64,000 bases of DNA, from NCBI RefSeq assembly GCF_030159055.1, contig NZ_BQXQ01000032.1, positions 1 through 64,000 on the forward strand, given 5' to 3'. A program made the translations under genes and the position numbers. Shown piece by piece: positions 7,999 to 16,824 of this stretch (position 1 is its first letter; the number at the start of each line of letters is the position of its first letter). A model generated the notes under the pieces. The model worked only from the letters and a program-made list of their open reading frames with translations, did no database searches and had not been told where the DNA came from. This DNA is from Acidovorax sp. SUPP3334. Lineage in GTDB: Bacteria; Pseudomonadota; Gammaproteobacteria; Burkholderiales; Burkholderiaceae_C.

Positions 7999-10900
7999 AT
8001 GGGGCATGAGATCTTTCTTCTCGGCGGGGTCCACCTCCTCCTGATCGCGGTGCTGGCCCTGTTGCCCGGCGCCGAACTCCTGCAGCCATCCCGTCGCACG
8101 CGGGTGCGCGCCGGCCTCGCGGGCGGCGTGGCCGCCGTGCTGATCATGGTGTTTACCCAGGCGTTCGACCCCACGAACGCGGCCCTTCCCCACCCCACCA
8201 TCGCGGCCGTGTGTACGCTGATGTTCGGCCCCGTGGCGGGCGCGATCTCCGCCTTGCTCACCGTGCTGGGCTTTTGGCTGCTGGCCGCCGGGCCGCTGTC
8301 CACCGGGCTGGGGGTGATCGGCACGGTGTTCGCCGTGAGCTTGGCGTGGCGTGCCGTGCGCGTGCGCACCGGTTTGAACCTTTGGGTGGTGATCGTCGCC
8401 CTGGCCGCTTGCCTTCCGCCCTGCATGCTGTTCTGGCGCGAAGGGCCTGCCGCATTCTTCCCCGCGCAGGGTATGGAGGGCTTGGCGGGCCTGCTCGCCT
8501 GGCTGCAGCAGATGCCCTGGCGGTACTTCACGGGCTTTCTTATCCTGGGCGGGGGCACGCAGCTGCTGTGCAGCCGGGCCCATTCGCTGGAAACGCTGCG
8601 CCGCCAGGAGCAGGAACTGCTCATGGCCCTCGATGCCACGGGCGGCGGCCGCTGGGAGTGGGATGTGCCCGAGCGGCGCTTTTCGTACCGCGGCAGCTTC
8701 TACCAGGCCTTCGGTCTGGAAGACCGCGACACCCGCCGCGGTGCCGGCTCGGCGTCGCGGGATGCGAGCGACTGGCAGCGCTGGAACGAGCGCCGTCACC
8801 CCGACGACGCAGCCCGCCTGGCCACCTACCTGCAGCGCGCGATGGAGGGGCACGAAGACAGCTTCAACGCCGAGTTCCGCATGCAGGACATGGAGGGCCG
8901 CTGGCGCTGGGTGATCGCCCGGGGCCAGGTGGCAGAGCGCGATGCCCACGGCCGCCCGCTGCGCCTGGTGGGCATGGACCTGGACGTCACCTCCCTGCAC
9001 GAGATGCAGGAGGCGCTGCGCCTGTCGGAGATCAAATACACCACCATCTACCAGATGCTGCCCGACCCCGCCGGGGTGACGCGGCTGGCCGACGGCTGCT
9101 ACCTCGACGTGAACGAGGCCTTCACCGAACTGCTGGGCCACACCCGGGAAAATACCGTGGGCCGGACCTCGCTGGAGCTGGACATCTGGGCCTACCCCGA
9201 GCAGCGCGCGCAGATGGTGGCGATGCACCGGCGCGACGGCTACGTGGACCGCATGCCCATGGTGGCCCAGCGCGGCAACCGGCAGATTCCCGGCCTGATG
9301 TCGGCGCGGCCCGTGACGATGTCGGGCGAGGAGTGCATCGTCTTCGTGTTCCACGACATGACGGCCGAAGAGCGCAGCCGCGCCCAGCTCATGGACGCCA
9401 ACCGCCTGCTGCAACAGGCCGGTCGCATGGCCCGCATGGGTGCCTGGGAGCACATCGTCGGCGAGGGACTGGTGTACTGGTCCGATGTGTCGTACGGCAT
9501 TCATGGCCTGCCGCCGGATGCGCCACTGCCGCGCAACGATTACCTGGAGCGGTTCGTGGCACCGCCGTTTCGCGACATGCTGCGCGAGCGGTTCCGCCAG
9601 TGCATCGTCGATCGGGCCGAGTGGAGCATGGAGCTGCAGATCGTGCGGGCCGACGACGGGAGGCGCGTCTGGGTCAGCGCGAGCGCCGAGCCCATGCTGG
9701 AAAACGGCCAGGTCACCCGCGTGCGCGGCGTGATCCAGGACATCGACGAATCCCGGCGCGCCACCGAGCGGCTGAGCCAGTCCGAGGACCGCTTCGCCCG
9801 CGTGTTCCGACTCATGCCCTACCCCATGGGCCTGTCGCGCCGCGACGACGGCGCCTACATCGACGTCAACCCCGCCTGGGAGGCGATGCTGGGCATTCCC
9901 CGGGACGAGGCCATCGGCCGCACCGCCGTCGAGCTGGGCATCGTCACGCAACAAGAGCGCGAGGCGCTCATGAAGTCCGTGCAGGATCGCACTGCCATCA
10001 ACGGCGTGGAAATCACGATGCACACGCGCCACGACGGTTTGCGCACGGTGCTGCAGTCCATGCACGCCACCGAGATCGACGGCGTGCCGGCCTGGCTGTT
10101 CTCGGGGCATGACATCACCGAGCGCAAGCGCATGGAAGACCAGGTGCGCGAGCGCGAGGCGCTGCTGTCGCTCACCATCTCGGCCGCCTCCATCGGCCTG
10201 TGGGACTGGAACCTGCAGACCGGCACGCTCACTGGCGACGGCCGCTGGCGCGACCTGCAGGGCCTGCCACCCGCCGCGGGCGACCCCTCGCCCGTGCACT
10301 GGACCGCCGGCATGGCGCCCGCCGACATCGAGGCGGTCACCACCGAACTGGCACGCCACACCGGCCACCCCGCCACGCCGTTCGACGCCACCTGGCAGAT
10401 CGCGCTGCCCCAGGGGCCCGGCCGCTGGGTGCGCAACCTGGGCAAGATCGTGGACCACGACGAGACGGGCCGGCCGCAGCGCATGCTGGGCGTGGGCATC
10501 GACGTGAGCAGCCAGCACGTTCAGGAAGAGCTGCTGCAAAAGCTCGCCCATTTCGATGCGCTCACCGGCCTGCCCAACCGGGTGCTGCTGGCCACGCGGT
10601 TGCAGCAGGTCATGGCGCGGGCGCGTGAGCGGGGCCTGTTGCTGGGCGTGGCCTACCTCGACCTGGACGGCTTCAAGCCCGTGAACGACCGGCTCGGCCA
10701 CGACGCGGGCGACCGCCTGCTGGTGATCGTGGCCGGCCGCCTCACGCGGGCACTGCGCCCCGTGGACTGCGTGGCTCGGCTGGGCGGCGACGAATTCGTC
10801 ATCCTGCTGCCCGACCTGGCGACCCGCGCCGACGGCGAGCGCCTGCTGCGCCGGGTGATGGAAAGCGTGGCCGCGCCCTATACCCTGGGCACTGAGCGGG

Positions 10901-11865
10901 TAGCGGTGACGGTGACGGCCAGCGTGGGCTACACCCTCTACCCCGACGACGACGCGGACGCCGATGCGCTGCTGCGCCATGCCGACCAGGCCATGTACGC
11001 GGCCAAGCAGTCCGGGCGCAACCGCTTCCACGCCTTCGACGCCGCGCAGGAGCGCGCGCTGCAAAGCCACCGCGAACAGGGCGAGAAGGTGCGCGATGCC
11101 ATCGCGGCGGGCGAATTCGCCCTCTTCCTGCAACCCAAGGTGGACATGCGCCTGGGCACGGTCGTGGGCGCCGAGGCGCTGGCACGCTGGCACCACCCGC
11201 AGCGCGGCACCCTGTCGCCCGGCGCCTTCCTGCACCTCATGGACGGCACCGACCTGGAGACCGTCTTCGGCGAGTGGGTGGTGGACACGGCGCTGGACTG
11301 CATCGCCGCACTGCTGCGTGCCGGCCTGCGGCTACCGGTGAGCGTCAACATCTCGGCCCAGCACCTGCAGCGCGAAGGCTTTGCCGACTGGCTGGCCGCC
11401 CGGCTGGCGCAGCGGCCCGAAGTGCCCGCCGACCTGCTGGACATGGAGATCACCGAAAGCGCGGCGCTCTACGACATCGGCCACGTCGCGCTGCAGTTGC
11501 AGCAGTTGCGCGACCTGGGCGTCACCGTGTCGCTGGACGATTTCGGCACGGGGTACTCGTCGCTCACCTACCTGCGCCGCCTGCCCATGGACACGCTCAA
11601 GCTCGACCAGAGCTTCGTGCACGGGATGATGACCGACTCCGGCGACCTGGCCATCGTGCAGGGCGTGATCGGGCTGGCGCGCTCGTTCGGCTACTCCATC
11701 GTCGCCGAAGGCGTGGAAACCGTGGAACAAGGACAGATGCTGCTGCAGATGGGCTGCGCGCTGGCGCAGGGCTACTGCATCGCCCGGCCCATGCCGGCGA
11801 GCGAACTGCCGCAGTGGCTGGCGCAATGGCACGCGCCCGAAGGCTGGCAACCGCGCGGGCCTTGA
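7999..11865 (+). CDS. Membrane PAS-PAS-GGDEF-EAL protein (c-di-GMP turnover)
   Basis: A large protein of about 1288 residues. It has five or six N-terminal membrane helices (residues 1 to about 195), several consecutive PAS/PAC units (about 205-840), a GGDEF domain (FDALTGLPNR; RLGGDEFVILLPDL near residue 930) and an EAL domain (GAEALARWHHP near 1058, NISAQHL, DDFGTGYSSLTYLRR, KLDQSFV, VAEGVET). Both catalytic signatures look intact, as does the product-inhibition site RPVD five residues before GGDEF, so it could make and degrade c-di-GMP. ATG 7999 is used; an in-frame TTG at 7957 would add 14 residues without hydrophobic character. It is monocistronic as far as can be seen. The input signal is unknown; the membrane part resembles 5TM/MHYT-like sensor regions only loosely. 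Confidence 0.92.
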   Translation: MGHEIFLLGGVHLLLIAVLALLPGAELLQPSRRTRVRAGLAGGVAAVLIMVFTQAFDPTNAALPHPTIAAVCTLMFGPVAGAISALLTVLGFWLLAAGPLSTGLGVIGTVFAVSLAWRAVRVRTGLNLWVVIVALAACLPPCMLFWREGPAAFFPAQGMEGLAGLLAWLQQMPWRYFTGFLILGGGTQLLCSRAHSLETLRRQEQELLMALDATGGGRWEWDVPERRFSYRGSFYQAFGLEDRDTRRGAGSASRDASDWQRWNERRHPDDAARLATYLQRAMEGHEDSFNAEFRMQDMEGRWRWVIARGQVAERDAHGRPLRLVGMDLDVTSLHEMQEALRLSEIKYTTIYQMLPDPAGVTRLADGCYLDVNEAFTELLGHTRENTVGRTSLELDIWAYPEQRAQMVAMHRRDGYVDRMPMVAQRGNRQIPGLMSARPVTMSGEECIVFVFHDMTAEERSRAQLMDANRLLQQAGRMARMGAWEHIVGEGLVYWSDVSYGIHGLPPDAPLPRNDYLERFVAPPFRDMLRERFRQCIVDRAEWSMELQIVRADDGRRVWVSASAEPMLENGQVTRVRGVIQDIDESRRATERLSQSEDRFARVFRLMPYPMGLSRRDDGAYIDVNPAWEAMLGIPRDEAIGRTAVELGIVTQQEREALMKSVQDRTAINGVEITMHTRHDGLRTVLQSMHATEIDGVPAWLFSGHDITERKRMEDQVREREALLSLTISAASIGLWDWNLQTGTLTGDGRWRDLQGLPPAAGDPSPVHWTAGMAPADIEAVTTELARHTGHPATPFDATWQIALPQGPGRWVRNLGKIVDHDETGRPQRMLGVGIDVSSQHVQEELLQKLAHFDALTGLPNRVLLATRLQQVMARARERGLLLGVAYLDLDGFKPVNDRLGHDAGDRLLVIVAGRLTRALRPVDCVARLGGDEFVILLPDLATRADGERLLRRVMESVAAPYTLGTERVAVTVTASVGYTLYPDDDADADALLRHADQAMYAAKQSGRNRFHAFDAAQERALQSHREQGEKVRDAIAAGEFALFLQPKVDMRLGTVVGAEALARWHHPQRGTLSPGAFLHLMDGTDLETVFGEWVVDTALDCIAALLRAGLRLPVSVNISAQHLQREGFADWLAARLAQRPEVPADLLDMEITESAALYDIGHVALQLQQLRDLGVTVSLDDFGTGYSSLTYLRRLPMDTLKLDQSFVHGMMTDSGDLAIVQGVIGLARSFGYSIVAEGVETVEQGQMLLQMGCALAQGYCIARPMPASELPQWLAQWHAPEGWQPRGP

Positions 11866-11950
11866 CGGCAGGCCGGTCGCTCCGGAAACCGGACACCGTG
11901 GCACCGAACGGCGGCGCGCAGCGCACTGTGCGCTGCGTTGAGGCTTGGGG

Positions 11951-12006
11951 CAAAAAAGGCCTCCAGCGCAATATCCACTAAGGCATATTGCTATATAAAT
12001 AATAGC
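11951..12006 (-). repeat. Dispersed palindrome-led repeat, intergenic copy (reverse)
   Basis: Reading the minus strand gives GCTATTATTTATATAGC, then ATGCCTTAGT, ATTGCGCTGGAGGCC and a T-run, matching the block order of the other copies. It lies about 85 bases after the GGDEF-EAL stop and could form an RNA hairpin through the GCTAT/ATAGC arms. Confidence 0.75.
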
Positions 12007-12141
12007 ATCGGCGCATCGCCTGGTGACGATTCCAGCCGGGTCACCCGCCTGTCCCACCGCCGGGAGCCGACAACGCGCCCCGTTCAACGCCCCTTTTGCT
12101 CGCGCAGCACTGCAAGCGGGCCGCGCCCCACCGTTGCCATT

Positions 12142-12216
12142 TCATTCTGAAAAACAAGAATGATTTAAATACATATAAGGCGATATTGATTTATATCATA
12201 AACATATCGTCGATAT
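12142..12216. promoter_or_regulatory. AT-rich promoter region with three inverted repeats upstream of the 12514-16737 cluster
   Basis: Bases 12140-12250 are strikingly AT-rich against a GC-rich background. Three inverted repeats lie close together: TCATTCT (12142-12148) with AGAATGA (12157-12163); GATAT (12182-12186) with ATATC (12193-12197); and ATATCG-T-CGATAT (12204-12216), a perfect 13-base dyad. Such clustered dyads upstream of an operon are typical operator sites, but no regulator gene is adjacent. The 5' untranslated region to the first ATG (12514) would be about 250-300 bases, long enough for further control. Function is inferred only. Confidence 0.45.
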
Positions 12217-12513
12217 ATTAAATACTCATTCTCCGAATAAAATATTTTGGACCTCAACTGGGATAAAGTATGCCGGGCGGTTCATTTAAAACCAGCCTGA
12301 GTGCGGTTTTAAATGCCGTTGATTTGAATGCCATTAACACGGGGAGATTTTTTTGGCAGTGCATGCATGAATGCACCCCTGTCCATAAAAAGGTTATCAA
12401 GGCATCACTGATGCCGCAACTGCCAGGTTTCACCTGTGCTCTACGGCGCGATGTCAATGCGGATTCCGCCCCGGCATTTCGCACCAAAAATAACTCTGAG
12501 GTATGAAGACGGT
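12217..12513 (+). other. Long AT-rich leader before the dehydrogenase gene
   Basis: About 300 bases without a convincing gene. Two near-repeats, TTCATTTAAAACC and GCGGTTTTAAATGCCG, sit at 12280-12320, and a GCATGCATGAATGCA dyad near 12362 could fold. A 78-residue frame (12270-12506) has no recognisable product and a poor start. The region may be an untranslated leader; I see no known riboswitch consensus. Confidence 0.35.
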
Positions 12514-13551
12514 ATGAACGCAATTGGTTTGATCGATCAGCAAAAACTGGGTTTGATCACCCACCACGACATCGATGCGTTGGCAGCCGATGGCGTCGAA
12601 ATCGACATTGTCCTGTCCGGCATCTGCGGAACCGACCTGGCGGTCCTGTCCGGCCGGGAGGAAGGGAAAATCGGCGTCATTCGCGGCCACGAAGCGGTCG
12701 GCGTGATCGCCAAGGTCGGCACAGGCGTCAAACACCTGCGCACGGGAATGCGGGTCGTGGTGGACCCCAACGAATATTGCGGAACCTGCGAATTCTGCGC
12801 TTGCGGCCAAACCCACCTGTGCAATGGCGGCGCGAATGCGGCGCTGAATATCGCGGGGGTCAACAAGCATGGCACGTTTGCCGAACGCTTCGTTACCCGC
12901 GAGCGGTTCGTCCATCCCCTGCCGGACGACATGAGCTGGGAAACCGGCGTATTGATCGAACCCGTCGCCTGCATTCTGAACAACATCGATCAGGCCATGA
13001 TTCAGGCAGGCGATCGGGTTTTGCTGCTCGGCTCAGGGCCCATGAGCCTGGTCGCGCAACTGCTTTTGCGCGCGATGGGCGTCAATACCCTCGCCACCGA
13101 CGTAAACCCGCACCGGATCGAATTCGGCCGCTCGCTCGGATTGGAGGTCGTGCATCCCGACGAACTCGATGCGCGCATGCAGCAGGGCCATGTGGATGCT
13201 GCCATCGACACCGTTGGCAATCAGCTGGGAACGGCCGCCCGGCATATTCGCCGGGGCGGAAAAATCGTCCTTTTCGGATTCAACGGCAATTATCAATACC
13301 CGCTGCCCGTCAAGCATTTTCTCGTCAACGCCATCAGCATTATTTCCGCCGGTGAATACAACCAGCATTTTCCCCGTGCACTGCGCATGGCAAAAATGCT
13401 GCCCGAGCTGGGTCGCCTGGTAACGCACCGCTACGGACTGGAGGCTTACGCCACGGCATTCGACGGACTGCTGAACGACCCGTCCGTGCCCACGATCAAG
13501 GGCGTTTTCACGCCGAACCCGCAATACCTGCAAACCTCGGCCAACGATTAA
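12514..13551 (+). CDS. Zinc-dependent medium-chain alcohol/polyol dehydrogenase
   Basis: A 345-residue MDR-family NAD(P)-dependent dehydrogenase. It has the catalytic zinc ligands in SGICGTDLAVL and RGHEAVG (Cys, then His-Glu), the structural zinc cluster of four Cys in EYCGTCEFCACGQTHLC, and the cofactor-binding glycine motif LLLGSGPMSLVAQLL followed by an Asp (ATDVNPHR) that suggests NAD preference. It is closest in style to threonine, sorbitol or butanediol dehydrogenases. ATG 12514 is preferred to an in-frame upstream start because homology starts at MNAIGLIDQQ. It is the first gene of a tightly spaced five-gene set and would oxidise or reduce a secondary alcohol in that pathway. Codon use is visibly less GC-rich than in the flanks. 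Confidence 0.85.
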   Translation: MNAIGLIDQQKLGLITHHDIDALAADGVEIDIVLSGICGTDLAVLSGREEGKIGVIRGHEAVGVIAKVGTGVKHLRTGMRVVVDPNEYCGTCEFCACGQTHLCNGGANAALNIAGVNKHGTFAERFVTRERFVHPLPDDMSWETGVLIEPVACILNNIDQAMIQAGDRVLLLGSGPMSLVAQLLLRAMGVNTLATDVNPHRIEFGRSLGLEVVHPDELDARMQQGHVDAAIDTVGNQLGTAARHIRRGGKIVLFGFNGNYQYPLPVKHFLVNAISIISAGEYNQHFPRALRMAKMLPELGRLVTHRYGLEAYATAFDGLLNDPSVPTIKGVFTPNPQYLQTSAND

Positions 13552-13570
13552 AAAAACAAAGGGAGTTATC

Positions 13571-14248
13571 GTGAAAGTCACTGTATTCAGCCAGATTTCC
13601 ATCGACGGCAAATTGACGTTGGGGGGCAATGGGGCATCGAGCAAGGCGCTGTTCCAGCGCTTCAACGATGACGACATGCGCTTCATCCATAAATTTCGCG
13701 GCGAGGTGGACGCCATCATGGTCGGCCGCAAAACCATCGTCACCGACGACCCCCAGTTGACCAACCGTTACGAGGCCGGGCGCAACCCCATCCGCATCAT
13801 TCCGACGACATCGCTGGACTTCCCCGTGTCCGCCAAGATCCTGAGTTCGCCCGAAGAAACCATCATCGCCACGACGGAGCAGGCGCGTGACCACGAAATG
13901 GTGGAGCAAATTCGCGCCCAAGGAAAAGAAGTGATTTTCGTCGGCGCATCGCAGGTGGATTTCAAGCTGCTTTTCCCCTTGCTCGAAGCTCGCGGAATCA
14001 AGCACATCATGGTCGAGGGCGGTGGCCAGTTGAACTGGCAGATTTTCGATCTCGATCTGGTGGACGAAATCATTCTCATGCAATTGCCCATCATCATCGG
14101 CGGCTCGGAAACGACCACGCTGACCGACGGCGAAGGTTATCGAAACATCGAAATGACCAAGTCATTCAAGCTGCATGCCTTCGATGCGCGCTCCAACTAC
14201 AACCTCATGCATTTCAAGCGCGAGCTGGCATCGCAAAGGACGCATTGA
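13571..14248 (+). CDS. RibD C-terminal-domain reductase (dihydrofolate reductase-like fold)
   Basis: A stand-alone 225-residue RibD_C-family reductase. In riboflavin synthesis this fold reduces a phosphoribosylamino side chain to ribitylamino with NADPH. Visible marks are the start KVTVFSQISIDGKLT, DAIMVGRKTIVTDDPQLTNR and the nucleotide-binding end segment HIMVEGGGQLNWQIFDLDLVDE. No deaminase domain is attached. It lies 19 bases downstream of the dehydrogenase and overlaps the HAD gene by one base (TGATG), so the three are translationally linked. A ribosylated or ribose-derived substrate is the reasonable guess, but the true substrate is unknown. Confidence 0.85.
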   Translation: MKVTVFSQISIDGKLTLGGNGASSKALFQRFNDDDMRFIHKFRGEVDAIMVGRKTIVTDDPQLTNRYEAGRNPIRIIPTTSLDFPVSAKILSSPEETIIATTEQARDHEMVEQIRAQGKEVIFVGASQVDFKLLFPLLEARGIKHIMVEGGGQLNWQIFDLDLVDEIILMQLPIIIGGSETTTLTDGEGYRNIEMTKSFKLHAFDARSNYNLMHFKRELASQRTH

Positions 14249-14901
14249 TGCCGGAAATCCGCGCTGTTATTTTCGACATGGACGGGGTACTGATCGACAG
14301 CGAACCCCTTTACATGGAGCAGGAAAGGCTTTCCTACGCCCGCTACGGCGTGACGCTCGACACAGCAGGGCTGTCACGTTTCGTGGGAACCACCCAGCGG
14401 TACATGTGGAGCACCATCAAGGCGGAGCATGGCCTGGCCGAACCGTTGGATTTTTTGATGGCACAGCACCAAAAGCAGGTGGTTCAGGCCATGGGCAATG
14501 CCCCTCTTTCAGCCATGCCCGGAGTGCCGGATTTTCTCGGCACGTTGAAAGAAGCGGAAATACCGTGCGCCGTGGCCTCGTCTTCTCCCGCTGAACTGGT
14601 GGGGGTGATTTTGCAGAAAACCGAACTGCGGCCTTTTTTCGATCATGTGGTGTGTGGAACGGACGTCAAAAACAGCAAGCCCGATCCCGAAATCTTTCTT
14701 CTGGCAGCCGAGAGGCTGGGCGTCGCTCCCCACGAATGTGCGGTGATCGAAGATTCGAGCCACGGCGTGGCCGCTGCCAAAGCCGCGGGCATGTTTTGCA
14801 TCGGGTTCTTCAATCCCCATTCGGGAATACAAAATTTGAGCGCGGCGGATCTGTGTGCGCGCCACCACAACGAAATCGCGAAATGGTTTCTTGAGCAATG
14901 A
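14248..14901 (+). CDS. HAD-family phosphatase (beta-phosphoglucomutase-like)
   Basis: A 217-residue haloacid dehalogenase-superfamily hydrolase with all four motifs: FDMDGVLIDSEP (nucleophile Asp and acid Asp), Ser in VASSSPAEL, Lys in NSKPDPEIF and the acidic pair in VIEDSSHGVAAAKAAG. The helical cap between motif I and II is of the sugar-phosphatase and beta-phosphoglucomutase kind. It probably removes phosphate from (or moves it on) a small sugar phosphate. Its ATG overlaps the stop of the RibD-like gene, and its own stop overlaps the next ATG. Pairing a RibD-type reductase with a HAD phosphatase recalls the two consecutive steps in riboflavin synthesis. Confidence 0.87.
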   Translation: MPEIRAVIFDMDGVLIDSEPLYMEQERLSYARYGVTLDTAGLSRFVGTTQRYMWSTIKAEHGLAEPLDFLMAQHQKQVVQAMGNAPLSAMPGVPDFLGTLKEAEIPCAVASSSPAELVGVILQKTELRPFFDHVVCGTDVKNSKPDPEIFLLAAERLGVAPHECAVIEDSSHGVAAAKAAGMFCIGFFNPHSGIQNLSAADLCARHHNEIAKWFLEQ

Positions 14902-15506
14902 CAATGAAAAAATTCAACATCGCGGATTTGAAATGGATCAATCAGCCGGCGTCATCTTCCATCACCGAACGGGAAATCGTCATTCGCACCGCCCCGGATA
15001 CGGATTTTTGGCAGGGCACCTATTACGGGCTGGAATATGACAACGCCCCCGCGCTGGTTCTTTCCAGCGAGGAAACATTCTGGACCTTGAAAGCCAAGGT
15101 CGCCTTCGACTCCAAAGTGCACTTCGACCAATGCGGTTTGTTCATCTATCAGGACAAAAACAATTGGATGAAGAGCGGCATCGAATACCAGAGCAACGGC
15201 TATCAGCAATTGTTCGCCGTCGTGACGAATCATGGGTTTTCAGATTGGTCGATGGCCAATTTCGACCGAACCACGCAGACCATGCATTACCGGCTCAGCC
15301 GCCGGGGCAGCGATTTTCTGCTTGAAAACTCCGTCGATGGAAACCGCTTCAACATGATGCGCATGTTCCATTTGTTCGAAGCGCAAGGCGCCGTTCGATT
15401 CGGGTTCTTCGCCAGCAGCCCGGGCGACTCGTCGTTCGACGCGCATTTCTCGGACATCGAGTGGACGGAATGCCTGTGGCAAGAGCACGGTTCCAACCGC
15501 TTCTAG
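14898..15506 (+). CDS. DUF1349-family protein
   Basis: A 202-residue cytoplasmic protein of the DUF1349 family (COG3506, concanavalin A-like jelly-roll fold, named for 'regulation of enolase' in yeast). Typical features are aromatic-rich beta strands such as DFWQGTYYGLEYDNAPAL, GLFIYQDKNNWMKSGIEY and RFGFFASSP. Members bind carbohydrates or act as small-molecule isomerases or hydrolases in some structures, but no activity is firmly assigned. The start ATG overlaps the HAD stop (ATGACA); a second ATG six bases later is possible. No signal peptide. In this cluster it may bind or process the same sugar-like metabolite. Confidence 0.8.
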   Translation: MTMKKFNIADLKWINQPASSSITEREIVIRTAPDTDFWQGTYYGLEYDNAPALVLSSEETFWTLKAKVAFDSKVHFDQCGLFIYQDKNNWMKSGIEYQSNGYQQLFAVVTNHGFSDWSMANFDRTTQTMHYRLSRRGSDFLLENSVDGNRFNMMRMFHLFEAQGAVRFGFFASSPGDSSFDAHFSDIEWTECLWQEHGSNRF

Positions 15507-15543
15507 GACATAAGCCATATCCCTACCCATATCCATATCCACA

Positions 15544-16737
15544 ATGAAAACTTCAGTCGATCAGAACCGCCGCGCGCTTCACGCCTGCTACGCGGCCATG
15601 ATGTGCTTGGCCATCGCCCTGAACTTTCTGCCGGTGTATCTGACCACGTTCAGCGACACCTTCGGAAACCAGGGCGGGCTGACTGCGGAGCAGCTGGGGC
15701 GCATCCCGGCCATCATGTTCCTCAGCTTCATCATTGCCATCCTGGTGACCGGGCCTCTGGCGGACCGGGGCGATGCCAAGCGGATCATTCTTTTCGGGCT
15801 CGTCACCACCACGGCCGGCCTGGTGTTGGTCGGTTTTTCCCCGTCCTATGCCTTTTTGCTGTTTGCGGTCGCCGTGATGGGGTTCGGTGCGGGCGTGCTG
15901 GACATGATCCTCAGTCCCATCGTGGTCGCACTCCAGCCCGACCGGCGCAGCGCCGCCATGAATTGGCTGCATGCGTTTTTCTGCGTCGGGGCGGTGGGTG
16001 CCGTGCTGATCGCCAGCATCGGCCTGAAATGGGACGTGTCCTGGCGCATGGTTGCCCTGGGCATCACGATCGCGCCGATCGTCACCTTTGTGCTGTTTCT
16101 CGGATTGAAGCTGCCGCCCCTGATCCAGGAAGACGCGCAACGGGAATCGATGCCCCAACTGATCAGGCAGCCCTACTTCATCGCGTGCCTGATCGCCATC
16201 TTTCTCGGGGGCGCCACGGAAACGGGGCTGTCGCAATGGCTGCCCACCTATGCCGAACAGGGCCTGGGGTATTCGAAGGAAGTGGGTGGTTTCGCCCTTG
16301 CAGGGTTTTCCGTCGGAATGGCGCTCGGCAGGATGGCCGCGGCCCTGCTGCATGAGCGCATCGCGCCGATCTCCCTGATGCTGGGCTGCTGTGCCGTGAC
16401 CATCGGCCTTTTCTTCGTCATCAGCTTTCCGCCGAGCCCGGCCGTGGCCATCGCCGCCAGCATTGCCGCCGGGTTTTCGGGCAGTTGCCTGTGGCCCACG
16501 ATGCTGGCCATCACGGCGGACGCCTACCCTCGTGGTGGGGCAACCATGTTCGGCGTGCTGACCGCTTTCGGCAATGCCGGATGCAGCCTGATCCCCTGGC
16601 TGGTGGGGATCATCATCGAATACTCTGAAATCCACATCGGGTTGCTGGCCGTCGCGCTTTGCCCGGCGGGCATGATCGGCTTGCTCTTGTGGATGTCCAG
16701 ACGGTCACCCAGGCAAGCACCGGCCCTGGCGCATTAG
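15544..16737 (+). CDS. MFS transporter (sugar/metabolite permease)
   Basis: A 397-residue major facilitator with twelve predicted helices. It has the loop 2-3 signature as GPLADRGDAKRIILFG and a central cytoplasmic loop with PLIQEDAQRESMPQL. The arrangement resembles fucose-permease-type sugar MFS members (GGATETGLSQWLPTY in helix 7, LWPTMLAITADAYP in helix 10). It is the last gene of the five-gene cluster, 37 bases after the DUF1349 gene, and would import the substrate or export the product. A GC hairpin lies 31 bases after the stop. Direction of transport cannot be told. Confidence 0.87.
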   Translation: MKTSVDQNRRALHACYAAMMCLAIALNFLPVYLTTFSDTFGNQGGLTAEQLGRIPAIMFLSFIIAILVTGPLADRGDAKRIILFGLVTTTAGLVLVGFSPSYAFLLFAVAVMGFGAGVLDMILSPIVVALQPDRRSAAMNWLHAFFCVGAVGAVLIASIGLKWDVSWRMVALGITIAPIVTFVLFLGLKLPPLIQEDAQRESMPQLIRQPYFIACLIAIFLGGATETGLSQWLPTYAEQGLGYSKEVGGFALAGFSVGMALGRMAAALLHERIAPISLMLGCCAVTIGLFFVISFPPSPAVAIAASIAAGFSGSCLWPTMLAITADAYPRGGATMFGVLTAFGNAGCSLIPWLVGIIIEYSEIHIGLLAVALCPAGMIGLLLWMSRRSPRQAPALAH

Positions 16738-16767
16738 CGCAAAAACGCAAAAGCCGGTTTTCCTCCC

Positions 16768-16788
16768 GCCACCGCCAGGTGCGGTGGC
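16768..16788. terminator. Hairpin between convergent MFS and prpE genes
   Basis: GCCACCGC and GCGGTGGC form a perfect 8-bp stem with a CAGGT loop, midway between two convergent stop codons (16737 and 16825). It could act in both directions. The T-run expected of an intrinsic terminator is weak (interrupted T-runs follow on the minus strand). Confidence 0.5.
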
Positions 16789-16824
16789 TCCCGGTGACCT
16801 CTCATTGAATGGCGAATCGGTGCA

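Noticed and set aside
7924-11235. 1103-codon open frame on the minus strand opposite the GGDEF-EAL gene
   Set aside because: It is antisense to a strongly supported gene in GC-rich DNA; its translation is rich in His, Gln, Arg and Gly with no domain, which is typical of shadow frames.
12270-12506. 78-codon frame in the leader before the dehydrogenase gene
   Set aside because: No ribosome binding site or family, and an equally long frame exists on the opposite strand of the same AT-rich stretch.
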